From NCBI RefSeq assembly GCF_014207535.1, contig NZ_JACHGK010000012.1:94843-158842 (forward strand): DNA of 64,000 nt, written 5' to 3'. Below the pieces are notes generated by a model that was not told the DNA's origin, searched no databases, and worked only from the letters and a program-made list of their open reading frames with translations. Positions 16,552 through 25,131 of this stretch are shown in pieces. Each line of letters opens with the position of its first letter. Position 1 is the stretch's first letter. The position numbers and the translations under genes were made by a program. This stretch comes from Bacillus benzoevorans (lineage in GTDB: Bacteria; Bacillota; Bacilli; Bacillales; Cytobacillaceae).

Positions 16552-17796
16552 TTAAGTAAATTGTAATTTTTCAAATAAGGTGTCTTGATTTTTGGAAGGT
16601 TTTTTCTTTTTCACGTCAATGAGCAGGAGACAAAGGAGGGCGACAACGAGCGTCAATCCTCCCGTTACTAAAAACATTCCTGTGCGTGACCAAGCCATTA
16701 ATGTACCGTAAATCGGCGGTCCAATGGCTACTCCTAAAAAGCGGACAGACCCATATAAGGATGTGACAAAGCCGCGTTTATCTTTGGAAACCGAGCCGGT
16801 AATAAAGCTGTTAATACAGGGCAGTGTCAGACCGGTTCCGATACTGCTGATAACGAGAACAGCAAAAAAAGGGATTAAGCCTTTGACAAAAATTAAACAG
16901 GCAAAGGATGTCGTCATAAAAATTAAGCCGAGAATAATTAAGGTTTTCATCAGCCGCATGTTTTTCCCAATTTTGCTTCCGGTAATATACGAAGTAATCG
17001 TCATACATAACAGCGGGATTGCCAAAATGCTGCCTTTGATCACACCATCCTTTTGATAGGTTGTTTCAAGAATATCTGAAATATAAAAAAGAATACCGAA
17101 AAGGGTAAATAAACAGGTCGCACCGGTTAAATATGTAACAAATAACCAGCGTCCTTCGCTTTTAAAAACGGACCTTAACCCTTTTATATATTTGCTGACA
17201 GGCGGTGGTTCCTCGTTTTTCTTTTTCTCCTTGATAAAAAAAATCGTTAATAAAACGGAGATAAAGCAAAAAATCGGAAATGCCCAAAATGCCGCATACC
17301 AAAAAAGAAGCGCCAATAATGATCCGATAATCGGGCTGATGACCTTTCCCAAGCCGTTGGAGGCCTCGACAAGTCCCAGTACTTTGCTTTGTTCTCCACC
17401 TTTGAAAAGATCGCCTGTCAAAGCCATGGCAATCGGCGCGGTTCCCGCTGCTCCGATTCCCTGCATGACTCTCCCTGCCAAGATCCATGTATAAGCGCCT
17501 GCGAACCATGCAGCTGCGGCACCGGCAAGAAAACCACCGCTTCCGTAAAGGATGAGTGCTGGGATAATCACAGCCTTTCTAGAAAAACGGTCAGATAAAT
17601 AGCCTAATATAGGAATGGAAATCGCAGCGGCAATAGAGAAAACGGAAATAATTAAACTGACTTGAAATTGAGAAATGTCCAACTCTGATTTCATTTTCGG
17701 TAATATGGGAATCAGCATTGAATTTCCTAACACGAGAATAAGCGGGATTGAACCGATTGCGAGTATGGTTAAGCCTTTATGTTTTTGCTTTGGCAA
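16552..17796 (-). CDS. MFS transporter, 12-helix drug efflux type
   Basis: A 414-aa permease with twelve predicted helices. The DHA1 signature GYLSDRFSRKAVI is in the loop between helices 2 and 3. A motif-C-like segment GLGKVISPIIGS in helix 5 marks drug/proton antiporters. It starts with TTG behind AGGGGTG. It is the first gene of an operon with the 96-aa protein and spoVAF. That pairing is unusual. The transported compound cannot be named. Confidence 0.88.
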   Translation of the reverse strand: MPKQKHKGLTILAIGSIPLILVLGNSMLIPILPKMKSELDISQFQVSLIISVFSIAAAISIPILGYLSDRFSRKAVIIPALILYGSGGFLAGAAAAWFAGAYTWILAGRVMQGIGAAGTAPIAMALTGDLFKGGEQSKVLGLVEASNGLGKVISPIIGSLLALLFWYAAFWAFPIFCFISVLLTIFFIKEKKKNEEPPPVSKYIKGLRSVFKSEGRWLFVTYLTGATCLFTLFGILFYISDILETTYQKDGVIKGSILAIPLLCMTITSYITGSKIGKNMRLMKTLIILGLIFMTTSFACLIFVKGLIPFFAVLVISSIGTGLTLPCINSFITGSVSKDKRGFVTSLYGSVRFLGVAIGPPIYGTLMAWSRTGMFLVTGGLTLVVALLCLLLIDVKKKKPSKNQDTLFEKLQFT

Positions 17797-17904
17797 TGAT
17801 TTACACCCCTGACTTTCAAAATATCTCTTCTATTGTTTGACAATTGATCATGGTTTATACAAGTTCATTTCCTCTATGACAAAATCGGCATGAGCCCAAT
17901 ATCT

Positions 17905-17933
17905 ACACATTCACCCAGTCTCTGCATAATCTA
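17905..17933 (+). promoter_or_regulatory. Candidate sigma-K promoter for the sulfolactate operon
   Basis: ACAC at 17905-17908 and CATAATCTA at 17925-17933, separated by 16 bp, match the sigma-K consensus (AC in the -35, CATANNNTA in the -10). The predicted transcript begins about 20 nt before the first gene, just ahead of its GAGGAGG site. Confidence 0.5.
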
Positions 17934-17962
17934 TCATAGAAAAATAGAGGAGGCGTTTGATT

Positions 17963-18733
17963 TTGGACTATTTAGACTTACCACAACGGACTTCAGGAGA
18001 GCGAACGTACGGCCTGACTTCCATTATTGATTTAGGCACATCCATTGGTGAGTTGACCCATATATTAGAGGATTATTCTTCCTTTATCGATATTGCAAAA
18101 ATAGGAATTGGCTCGGCGTATGTGACACCCATTTTGCAAAAAAAGATTGACCTGTATAAGCAGTTCGGCATTAAACCTTATTGCGGCGGGACTTTATTTG
18201 AAAAATGCTATTACCAAAACAAATTGCCCCAATACTTAAGGAGTTTGACTGATTTAGGGATCGAATGGGTTGAAGTTTCAAATGGCACCATTGATATTCC
18301 CCTTCATGAACGCCTTAAACTGATTTCTGAAATCAAGCAAGACTTTCATGTTATCGCTGAAGTGGGGTCTAAAGATTCAGGCGATAATCTCACTGTTTTT
18401 GAATGGGTGAACGAGATGAAACAGTTACTCGATGCAGGCAGTGAATATGTCATAACAGAGGGAAGAGATTCCGGAACTTCGGGAATTTACGAGGATAATG
18501 GGCAAATTAAATCTAATTTGATCCATCAGCTTGTAGAAGAAGTGGATTATATGAAAATTATTTTCGAAGCTCCGACTCCGAAGCAGCAAATGTATTTTAT
18601 AAATTTACTCGGAGCAAATGTGAATGTCGGAAATGTGAAAATAAGTGAAGTACTGGTCCTTGAGACGCAGCGGTGCGGATTAAGAAGTGAAACGTTTTTT
18701 GTGGAGGAGCAAGGATGCAAGTTACCTTTATAA
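17963..18733 (+). CDS. comA: Phosphosulfolactate synthase (ComA/YitD-like)
   Basis: Adds sulfite to phosphoenolpyruvate to give (R)-phosphosulfolactate, the first committed step to 3-sulfolactate, which is abundant in Bacillus spores. The 256-aa protein is a TIM barrel with the family motifs KIGIGSAYV, KPYCGGTLFEK, VEVSNGTIDIP and ITEGRDSGTSGIY. I chose TTG at 17963 because GAGGAGG lies 9 nt upstream; an earlier TTG at 17957 is too close. It overlaps the following phosphatase gene by 19 nt and heads an operon with genes for sulfate activation and reduction. That supplies the sulfite it needs. Confidence 0.9.
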   Translation: MDYLDLPQRTSGERTYGLTSIIDLGTSIGELTHILEDYSSFIDIAKIGIGSAYVTPILQKKIDLYKQFGIKPYCGGTLFEKCYYQNKLPQYLRSLTDLGIEWVEVSNGTIDIPLHERLKLISEIKQDFHVIAEVGSKDSGDNLTVFEWVNEMKQLLDAGSEYVITEGRDSGTSGIYEDNGQIKSNLIHQLVEEVDYMKIIFEAPTPKQQMYFINLLGANVNVGNVKISEVLVLETQRCGLRSETFFVEEQGCKLPL

Positions 18734-19251
18734 GGCATTTGCCGACAGAGTGGAACAAAATGGGAAAGCTTCAGGGCAGAATGGATATTAGTCTTTTACC
18801 GGTTTCAAAAGAATTAGCAAAAGGAATCCGGCACAACCAGCGGTACCTAAAGAAACTCGCTCCATTTGATATCGTTCTTTCCAGCAGCTTAAAGCGGACG
18901 CAGCAGACAGCAGAAGTGTATGGGTATAAAAGTGAAACAGATGCATTATTAGATGAATTAGATTTTGGTCCATTTGAAGGACGGTCAAAGGAAGAATTGC
19001 ATGAGGAATATGGAAAGCAGTGGCTGGAGGAGCCAAAAACATTAGTTTTAGGAGAAAGCATGGCGCATTTAGAAGAACGAATCTTATCCTTTTTAAAAAA
19101 ATATCAGCATTTCTCCAATCTATTAGTCTTTGGACATGGTTCTTGGATCCGGGCCATGATCTCCTATTCCTTATACAGCCATATTAATGATATGAATAAA
19201 GTGACAGTAGACAATAACGCGTGCTTTACTCTATTAGTGAATCCAGAATGA
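18715..19251 (+). CDS. Histidine phosphatase family protein, probable phosphosulfolactate phosphatase
   Basis: Phosphoglycerate-mutase-like phosphatase of 178 aa. The catalytic His lies in FIRHLPTEWN (a variant of the usual RHG). The partner motifs LSSSLKRTQQTAE, DELDFGPFEGR and VFGHGSWIR are intact. The gene overlaps comA and precedes cysH and cysC. In B. subtilis the next pathway step is carried out by an unrelated ComB-type phosphatase, and no such gene is seen here. I therefore infer that this enzyme removes the phosphate from phosphosulfolactate. General phosphatase activity is well supported, the substrate is not. Confidence 0.78.
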   Translation: MQVTFIRHLPTEWNKMGKLQGRMDISLLPVSKELAKGIRHNQRYLKKLAPFDIVLSSSLKRTQQTAEVYGYKSETDALLDELDFGPFEGRSKEELHEEYGKQWLEEPKTLVLGESMAHLEERILSFLKKYQHFSNLLVFGHGSWIRAMISYSLYSHINDMNKVTVDNNACFTLLVNPE

Positions 19252-19277
19252 GAGAAGGAAAGAAATGGGGGAGTTAG

Positions 19278-19988
19278 ATGAACAAAAGCCTAACCTATGA
19301 AAATTGGACTGAAGAAAGACAGGTTAAAGCCTTAAGTCATAATTCTGATTATTTAGACGTCCTGAAATGGGCCTATCAAGAATATGGAGATGAGATCATC
19401 TATTCCTGTTCCTTTGGGGCTGAAGGGATCGTATTAATGGATTTAATTCATAAAGTAAACAAAGGAGCAAAGATTATCTTTCTTGATACAGGACTTCACT
19501 TCTCTGAAACGTACGAGTTAATTGCCAAAGTGAGAAAACGCTATCCATCCTTAAATATTTCCCTCATCAAACCGCAAATGAACCTGCAGCAGCAGGAGAA
19601 ATGGTATGGGGATGAATTATGGAAAACCAATCCCAATCTATGCTGCCATATGAGAAAAGTAGTTCCATTAAGGGAAGCATTGAGCGAAAAAAAAGCATGG
19701 ATTTCCGGTTTACGGAAGGAACAGTCTCCTGCGAGAAGTCATATCCAATTCATCAATAAAGATGAGAAGTTTAAAAAGATAAAAATTTGCCCCCTGATTC
19801 ATTGGACTTGGGAGGATGTCATGACTTATCTTCACCGAAATGAACTGCCCTATAATCCGTTACATGATAAGGGTTACCCAAGTATAGGCTGTACGGCCTG
19901 TACTCTGCCTGCTGCAGTAAATGAAGATTTCCGTTCAGGGCGCTGGGCAGGCTTTTCCAAAACGGAATGCGGATTGCATCAGAACTAA
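19278..19988 (+). CDS. cysH: Phosphoadenylyl/adenylyl-sulfate reductase (YitB/CysH type, 4Fe-4S)
   Basis: Reduces activated sulfate to sulfite, 236 aa. The nucleotide-binding SCSFGAEG lies at residues 43-50. CysCys at 122-123 and CTAC at 205-208 are the four iron-sulfur cluster ligands found in APS-reducing enzymes. The catalytic Cys231 lies in ECGLH near the C-terminus. Because the cluster is present, it may use APS as well as PAPS. It is third in the sulfolactate operon and supplies sulfite for ComA. The matching B. subtilis gene is yitB. The ATG follows a GGGGG-rich site. Confidence 0.88.
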   Translation: MNKSLTYENWTEERQVKALSHNSDYLDVLKWAYQEYGDEIIYSCSFGAEGIVLMDLIHKVNKGAKIIFLDTGLHFSETYELIAKVRKRYPSLNISLIKPQMNLQQQEKWYGDELWKTNPNLCCHMRKVVPLREALSEKKAWISGLRKEQSPARSHIQFINKDEKFKKIKICPLIHWTWEDVMTYLHRNELPYNPLHDKGYPSIGCTACTLPAAVNEDFRSGRWAGFSKTECGLHQN

Positions 19989-20029
19989 TCTCTGAGGGAG
20001 ATTTTGACGAAAAAGTAAAGGAGAGAACC

Positions 20030-20632
20030 ATGCAAAAAGCCAACCTTATTTGGCATCATTCTACCGTGTCAAAAAAAGATCGTCAGCTGCAAAATGGCTA
20101 TAAGAGCTGTGTCCTTTGGTTTACCGGATTGTCAGGTTCAGGAAAGTCGACATTGGCCAATGCTGTAGATTACACTTTATTTCAAAAGAAAATCAAAAGT
20201 TTCTGTTTAGACGGAGATAATATCCGCCTCGGTTTAAACCGTGATTTAAGCTTCGCAGAAGAGGATCGTAAAGAGAATATCCGCCGGATTGGCGAAGTAG
20301 CAAAGCTGTTTGTCGACAGCGGTCTCATTGTCTTAACGGCATTTATTTCTCCTTTTCGCGAGGATCGGGAAACGATCCGGAAAATGTTTGAGACCGATGA
20401 ATTTATTGAAGTTTATCTCCAGTGTCCGCTGCAAGTGTGTGAAGACCGAGATCCGAAAGGTTTGTATAAAAGAGCAAGGAGAGGTGAAATTTCCGACTTT
20501 ACTGGGATTTCTTCTCCATATGAGCCCCCATCGACTCCCGAAATCGTCATTGATTCAAATGAATGTTCGATTGTAGAATCAGTTGGTGAAATCTACCAAT
20601 ATCTAAAAGAAAAGAAGATCCTGATTGATTAG
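20030..20632 (+). CDS. cysC: Adenylyl-sulfate kinase (YisZ/CysC type)
   Basis: Phosphorylates APS to PAPS, 200 aa. The P-loop GLSGSGKS is at residues 33-40, followed by the family motifs LDGDNIRLGLNRDLSFAEEDRKENIRRIGE and FISPFREDRE. The ATG at 20030 follows AAAGGAGAG; an in-frame ATG at 19967 would overlap cysH and lacks a site. It is the last gene of the operon, and its stop codon lies in the loop of the terminator. ATP sulfurylase (yitA in B. subtilis) is not in the window, so APS must come from an enzyme encoded elsewhere. Confidence 0.9.
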   Translation: MQKANLIWHHSTVSKKDRQLQNGYKSCVLWFTGLSGSGKSTLANAVDYTLFQKKIKSFCLDGDNIRLGLNRDLSFAEEDRKENIRRIGEVAKLFVDSGLIVLTAFISPFREDRETIRKMFETDEFIEVYLQCPLQVCEDRDPKGLYKRARRGEISDFTGISSPYEPPSTPEIVIDSNECSIVESVGEIYQYLKEKKILID

Positions 20633-20647
20633 GATCTTCTTATTTTT
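20612..20647. terminator. Bidirectional terminator between cysC and the YitE-like gene
   Basis: Stem AAGAAGATCCT / AGGATCTTCTT (20612-20622, 20631-20641) followed by ATTTTTT, between convergent genes. Confidence 0.85.
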
Positions 20648-21254
20648 TCCGCCAATTAGCTGATAAGAAGGTGAGATGATGAAATTTCAAGGTATAAAGG
20701 TAGTCAATGATATTCGTTGAAATCAATTGACAGATGATAGCAAAGATAACAATTTTATAATCGATAATAAGTGCCGTCAGCAAAAAGATCAGCATATTAA
20801 TCATCATCATGACTTTACCAGGACTCCATTTTTTATATTTGGCAATCATTAAAGCGGGAATCACCATTCCGCCGCTTGATGCGCCTGAGCGGATTAACAG
20901 CCCGACGCCAATACCGAATAACAGACTGCCGGCGATCATATCGATCCCTATATGTACATGCGGTAAAGTGAATTGAGAAGTAACAAGCGTCACCGTTGTG
21001 GATGTGACGGCAACAGAAAATATAGTCCGAATCGTCCAGGTGAAACCGAAATACTGGAGGGCAAATATCAAAAACACAATATTGGCGAGCCACAAGGAAA
21101 AGCCAAGAGATAAATGAAACCAGTGGTTCAATAAAATTGCTAATCCGGCCGCACCGCCTGAGGGTATCGAGTGGGGAAACAAGAACAGGGACATGGACAA
21201 TCCTTGTAAAAAGGCTCCGGTCAATAAACAACAAAAGGTGAACAGAGATCTCAT
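20640..21254 (-). CDS. YitE/YitT family membrane protein
   Basis: Membrane protein of 204 aa with five or six helices and the conserved FPHSIPSGGAAGLAILLNH and RSGASSGGMVIPALM segments of the YitT/YczE group (UPF0750-type N-terminal domain). In B. subtilis yitE lies next to the sulfolactate genes yitABCD. Here the homologue lies at the end of the same pathway but in reverse orientation. A transport role, perhaps for sulfolactate or its precursors, is only a guess from location. The ribosome site before the ATG is weak. Confidence 0.8.
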   Translation of the reverse strand: MRSLFTFCCLLTGAFLQGLSMSLFLFPHSIPSGGAAGLAILLNHWFHLSLGFSLWLANIVFLIFALQYFGFTWTIRTIFSVAVTSTTVTLVTSQFTLPHVHIGIDMIAGSLLFGIGVGLLIRSGASSGGMVIPALMIAKYKKWSPGKVMMMINMLIFLLTALIIDYKIVIFAIICQLISTNIIDYLYTLKFHHLTFLSANWRKK

Positions 21255-21474
21255 GGTTCATGGTCATAAATCTTCATTAATCTATTTGTTAGTCCCAAAT
21301 TCTTTTCCTCCCCAAACTCCCTTGTCTTGTCCATTTTATGAAAAGAAGAGGCGATATATGTCACGCTTGTACATCTGCATACCAAAACTCATTGAAGATT
21401 TAGGTGCAAATATGATATGTTCTAGAAATCATGAAAGCAGAAAAAGTTTTTTGAATTGAAAATAAGGGGAAACC

Positions 21475-23712
21475 ATGATGTCCACGCAAACGTATATAAA
21501 AGAATGGCAGCAGGCGCTGCAGCATGAGATCGTTCATTTGAAAAAATTTGGCGGGGGAAGCCGGTGGACGATAACCAATGGAAGGCTGTTATCCCACGAT
21601 GGGCAGGCCTCCTATTATTTTGATACGGCATTTCCCTTAAAAATACCGGTAGGATCATCTATTAAGCTCAAATGGGGAGGACTGGAAGCTTGCGGGAGGG
21701 TGCTTTCCTCCGAAGGCAAAGGGGTCCTCCTCTCCCTGGAACAATCGTTTGGAGATCTGATCTCTGAAGCCATCTTAGCGCACGATCCATGGGAACTGCT
21801 GCAGCAGTTAATCGATCGCCTCGACGAAAGCAAGAAAAGCAAACGCAAGAGAGCAAGGATAAAAAGGCTGATGCATCCTTCCATGGAAGCGAAACACCCT
21901 GTTGAAAAAATTAAAAGCGGTGTTCATGAGTTGATCCTAAGGTCAAAATACAATCCGATTACTTTCGTCTGGGGTCCGCCGGGAACCGGAAAAACATATA
22001 CGCTGGCAAGAACGGCGGCGAATAAATATTTTCAGAAAAAGCGCGTTCTGATCCTATCACACAGCAACCAAGCGGTCGATGTTCTTGTTGCGGAATTGAC
22101 GGCTTTTGTGAAAAAGAAAGGCCGGTTTTCGGAAGGAGATATTCTCCGCTATGGTTCGAATACAGGAGAAGTGCTGTCACCTTATGAAGCAGTCACAACA
22201 AATGGACTGATTGAAAAGCGGGATCCGGTACTTTCGCAAAGCAAAAATAAGCTGCTTGACGAAAGACGTCTGTTAAAAATGGATCTTAATCGTTCTTTTA
22301 GTAAAAGAGATTCAGCCGATTTGCTGGATCTTGAACATAAAATCGCCAGACTGCTGGAAAAATACCGGCAAAAAGAATTAAAGTATTTACAAGAAGCTTT
22401 TATTATCGGGACCACCTTGGCCAAGGCTGCAAGCGACAGTGCCATCTATGAAAAGGAATATGACGTTGTCATTCTCGATGAGGCAAGCATGGCCTATGTA
22501 CCGCAGGTGGCATTTGCTGCAGGGCTGGGCAGGAGAATGATTGTTTGCGGTGATTTTAAACAACTGCCGCCCATTGCCTCAAGCCGGGACCCGTTAGCGG
22601 TTAAATGGCTTAAGGAGGATGTCTTTCACCGTTCAGGAGTGGTCGATTCGTTAACCAGCGGGAGTTTGCATCCCCATCTCTTTTTATTAAAAGAACAGCG
22701 GCGCATGCATCCTGAAATTTCAGCCTTCACCAATCGCTGCATCTATCATTCGCTTGTCGGAGATCATGAAAGTGTGAGGTTGAACCGAAATGAAATGGTA
22801 CAAAGGGAACCGTTCCCCGGACGGGCATCCGTCCTCTTGGATATGAGCGGAACAGGAGTGTACGGCTTAAGTGACAGAAGATCGAATTCGCGCTATAATC
22901 TCTGGCAGCTGCTCATTTCTTTGCAATTGATTCATGAATCGTATCTCGCCGGGGCTAAGTCAATCGGATATGTAACACCATACCGCGCGCAGGCGGATTT
23001 AATGGGACTGCTAATCGAGGAACTGTATGGGAAAGAGCGGCTCGAAACGGATATGATTGCGGCAACTGTCCACAAATTCCAGGGCAGTGAACGGGATGTG
23101 ATGATTTTTGATACGGTGGACAGCGAAGGGCAGAACCGTGCCGGAATGCTCTTGACGGGTAAAGACAGTGAACGGTTGATTAATGTGGCGATTACAAGAA
23201 CAAAAGGGAAATTCCTCCATGTCAGCCATGTGGATTTTTTCCAAAAACATGTCTATCGCAGCAAAACATTAAGACAGCTCATTGAACACCAACAAAGGCA
23301 GAAACAGACGGCGGCACTGAAAGAAATTGGAACATGGATCAAGCACCAGCAGCAAAAGCTGCGCTGGATCCATGCACGAAAATTAACACCTGTATTTCAT
23401 GACATTGATTCTGCACAACAAGTTATTATCGTTTCCTTACCGGGGGACATGGTATTATCGGCACAATGGATGGAAAGATTGAACAATAGAGGTCATCGGG
23501 TACATTTGACGGTTATATCGAACGGTGAATGGAGCGGTCTTCGGGTAAATGAACGAAAGGAAGAGGCTTTTCCTTTCCCATTTGTTATGATTGATGAACA
23601 GATCCTCTGGCTCGGACTGCCTTTCGAAGGGATGAAGGGCGTACAGCCGCCATTTGTCGCTGTTCGACTCATCTCGGAAAGGATTTGTGAATATTTAGCC
23701 GATCAATTTTGA
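21475..23712 (+). CDS. UPF1-like superfamily 1 DNA/RNA helicase
   Basis: ATP-dependent helicase of 745 aa. Walker A GPPGTGKT is at residues 167-174 and the Walker B box DEAS at 335-338, typical of Upf1/Dna2-like enzymes. Further SF1 motifs are GDFKQLPP, LKEQRRMHPEIS, VTPYRAQ, TVHKFQGSERDVMIFD and NVAITRTKGK. A beta-rich N-terminal domain of about 100 aa precedes the motor, and a C-terminal domain of about 130 aa follows. It starts at the first of two ATGs behind AAGGGG. The substrate and partner are unknown. A weak 33-aa frame upstream (21358-21459) may be a leader or chance. Confidence 0.9.
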   Translation: MMSTQTYIKEWQQALQHEIVHLKKFGGGSRWTITNGRLLSHDGQASYYFDTAFPLKIPVGSSIKLKWGGLEACGRVLSSEGKGVLLSLEQSFGDLISEAILAHDPWELLQQLIDRLDESKKSKRKRARIKRLMHPSMEAKHPVEKIKSGVHELILRSKYNPITFVWGPPGTGKTYTLARTAANKYFQKKRVLILSHSNQAVDVLVAELTAFVKKKGRFSEGDILRYGSNTGEVLSPYEAVTTNGLIEKRDPVLSQSKNKLLDERRLLKMDLNRSFSKRDSADLLDLEHKIARLLEKYRQKELKYLQEAFIIGTTLAKAASDSAIYEKEYDVVILDEASMAYVPQVAFAAGLGRRMIVCGDFKQLPPIASSRDPLAVKWLKEDVFHRSGVVDSLTSGSLHPHLFLLKEQRRMHPEISAFTNRCIYHSLVGDHESVRLNRNEMVQREPFPGRASVLLDMSGTGVYGLSDRRSNSRYNLWQLLISLQLIHESYLAGAKSIGYVTPYRAQADLMGLLIEELYGKERLETDMIAATVHKFQGSERDVMIFDTVDSEGQNRAGMLLTGKDSERLINVAITRTKGKFLHVSHVDFFQKHVYRSKTLRQLIEHQQRQKQTAALKEIGTWIKHQQQKLRWIHARKLTPVFHDIDSAQQVIIVSLPGDMVLSAQWMERLNNRGHRVHLTVISNGEWSGLRVNERKEEAFPFPFVMIDEQILWLGLPFEGMKGVQPPFVAVRLISERICEYLADQF

Positions 23713-23818
23713 TGAAATTTTTCAAGAGACTGATATACTTATGATGGTAATAGTCATGCCGCTGCTGCACTGGCTAAAATGATATACTGCAGTTGGATAA
23801 CAGGTAAGGGTGAGGAAA

Positions 23819-25078
23819 ATGAAATTGGAAAAATCGAAAGGGACAAGGAAAATTGCCAGGTATTCACTCATGATTATGGGGGCAGGCTTTCTTGCTACAG
23901 CGCCATTTCAAGAGGTAACTTGGGTAGAACTATTGCATGGCGGATTTGAGGCCGGAGTTGTCGGAGGTTTAGCAGATTGGTTTGCCGTTACGGCTTTATT
24001 TCGTCATCCGCTTGGCATCAAGATTCCGCATACAGCGTTGCTGCCAAATAACCGGGAGCGAATGACGAATGCAATTGTAAAAATCATTAAAAATGACTGG
24101 CTTTCGAAGGAAAGCATTCAAGAGAAAGTGAAAGCGATCCATTTTTCGGAAAAGATGATCATCAGTATTGAAAAAGAAATAGAGTCAGATTATGCAAAAA
24201 AAGCCGTTATCAAGCTTATCAAGGAAATGCTCCACTATATTGACGCGGATAGGATTACTCCCTATGTCAAAAACCAGCTTCTTTCTGCTGTTTCTAAGGT
24301 GGACATGCGTAAAATTCTTGTTACCATCAGTGATACATTACTAAACGAAGAGTGCGATAAAAAGGCTTTGAACCATATTCTTGATAAAGCGGAAGCATGG
24401 CTGAAGCTGGACGAAACTGCTTTAAAACTAGGGACTGTTTCGATGAATGTCCTTAATAAAATTGAAGTGGATGGTTTTCTGCAATTTGCCATCAAATCGC
24501 TGCAAAGTATTTTGAACGAGGAAAAACTAGGAGGGATTATACAAAACCTGCTCTTAAGCATATTAAGAAGCCTAAAGCAGGAGGGAGATCCAAACCGAGA
24601 GGCATTGCTTGCTTACATCCAGAACGAGATAAGCGGGATTGGAAGCAACGAGAAACTGCTGCAATCGGTAGAGCATTGGAAGTCGCTGCTCCTGGCAAAT
24701 TGGGAGCCTGAGCAAATGATAACCGCTAGCTTGAATCAGCTGAAAGAAAACGCAATCGAGCTTGTCGAAACCGATGGGTTTTATGAGAACAATATTATCC
24801 CATTGATCTACCATTTATTAGAAAAGCTGAAAGGACAACAAGATGCGATCGATCAGTGGTTCCAGCAGCAAATTGCCATTCTTATTGAAAATAATCACGA
24901 CAAAATCGGTGACCTTGTGCAAGAGAATTTAGATAAATTAGATAATGAAACACTCATTGATATGGTGGAAAATAATATTGGCAAGGATCTGCAGTGGATC
25001 CGGGTAAATGGTGCCGTTTGCGGTTTTGCGATCGGAATGGTCCTGACAACGATACAAATGGTAACAAGGCTGATGTAG
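23819..25078 (+). CDS. DUF445 family membrane protein (YheB-like)
   Basis: A 419-aa protein with a hydrophobic N-terminus containing the family signature GGFEAGVVGGLADWFAVTALFRHPLG. A long alpha-helical middle region and a C-terminal membrane helix (VNGAVCGFAIGMVLTTIQMV) follow. I chose ATG at 23819 behind AAGG and TGAGG; a GTG at 23810 is less well placed. DUF445 proteins have no firm function; the B. subtilis homologue is YheB. It is followed by a terminator shared with the permease. Confidence 0.86.
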   Translation: MKLEKSKGTRKIARYSLMIMGAGFLATAPFQEVTWVELLHGGFEAGVVGGLADWFAVTALFRHPLGIKIPHTALLPNNRERMTNAIVKIIKNDWLSKESIQEKVKAIHFSEKMIISIEKEIESDYAKKAVIKLIKEMLHYIDADRITPYVKNQLLSAVSKVDMRKILVTISDTLLNEECDKKALNHILDKAEAWLKLDETALKLGTVSMNVLNKIEVDGFLQFAIKSLQSILNEEKLGGIIQNLLLSILRSLKQEGDPNREALLAYIQNEISGIGSNEKLLQSVEHWKSLLLANWEPEQMITASLNQLKENAIELVETDGFYENNIIPLIYHLLEKLKGQQDAIDQWFQQQIAILIENNHDKIGDLVQENLDKLDNETLIDMVENNIGKDLQWIRVNGAVCGFAIGMVLTTIQMVTRLM

Positions 25079-25105
25079 CGTTGTTCAAATCATAGGTATA
25101 AGAAA

Positions 25106-25131
25106 AAGTCTAGGAGATTCTCCTAGACTTC
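25106..25131. terminator. Bidirectional terminator between the DUF445 gene and the permease
   Basis: Stem AAGTCTAGGA / TCCTAGACTT with an A run before it, which becomes TTTTTC on the minus strand. Confidence 0.75.
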
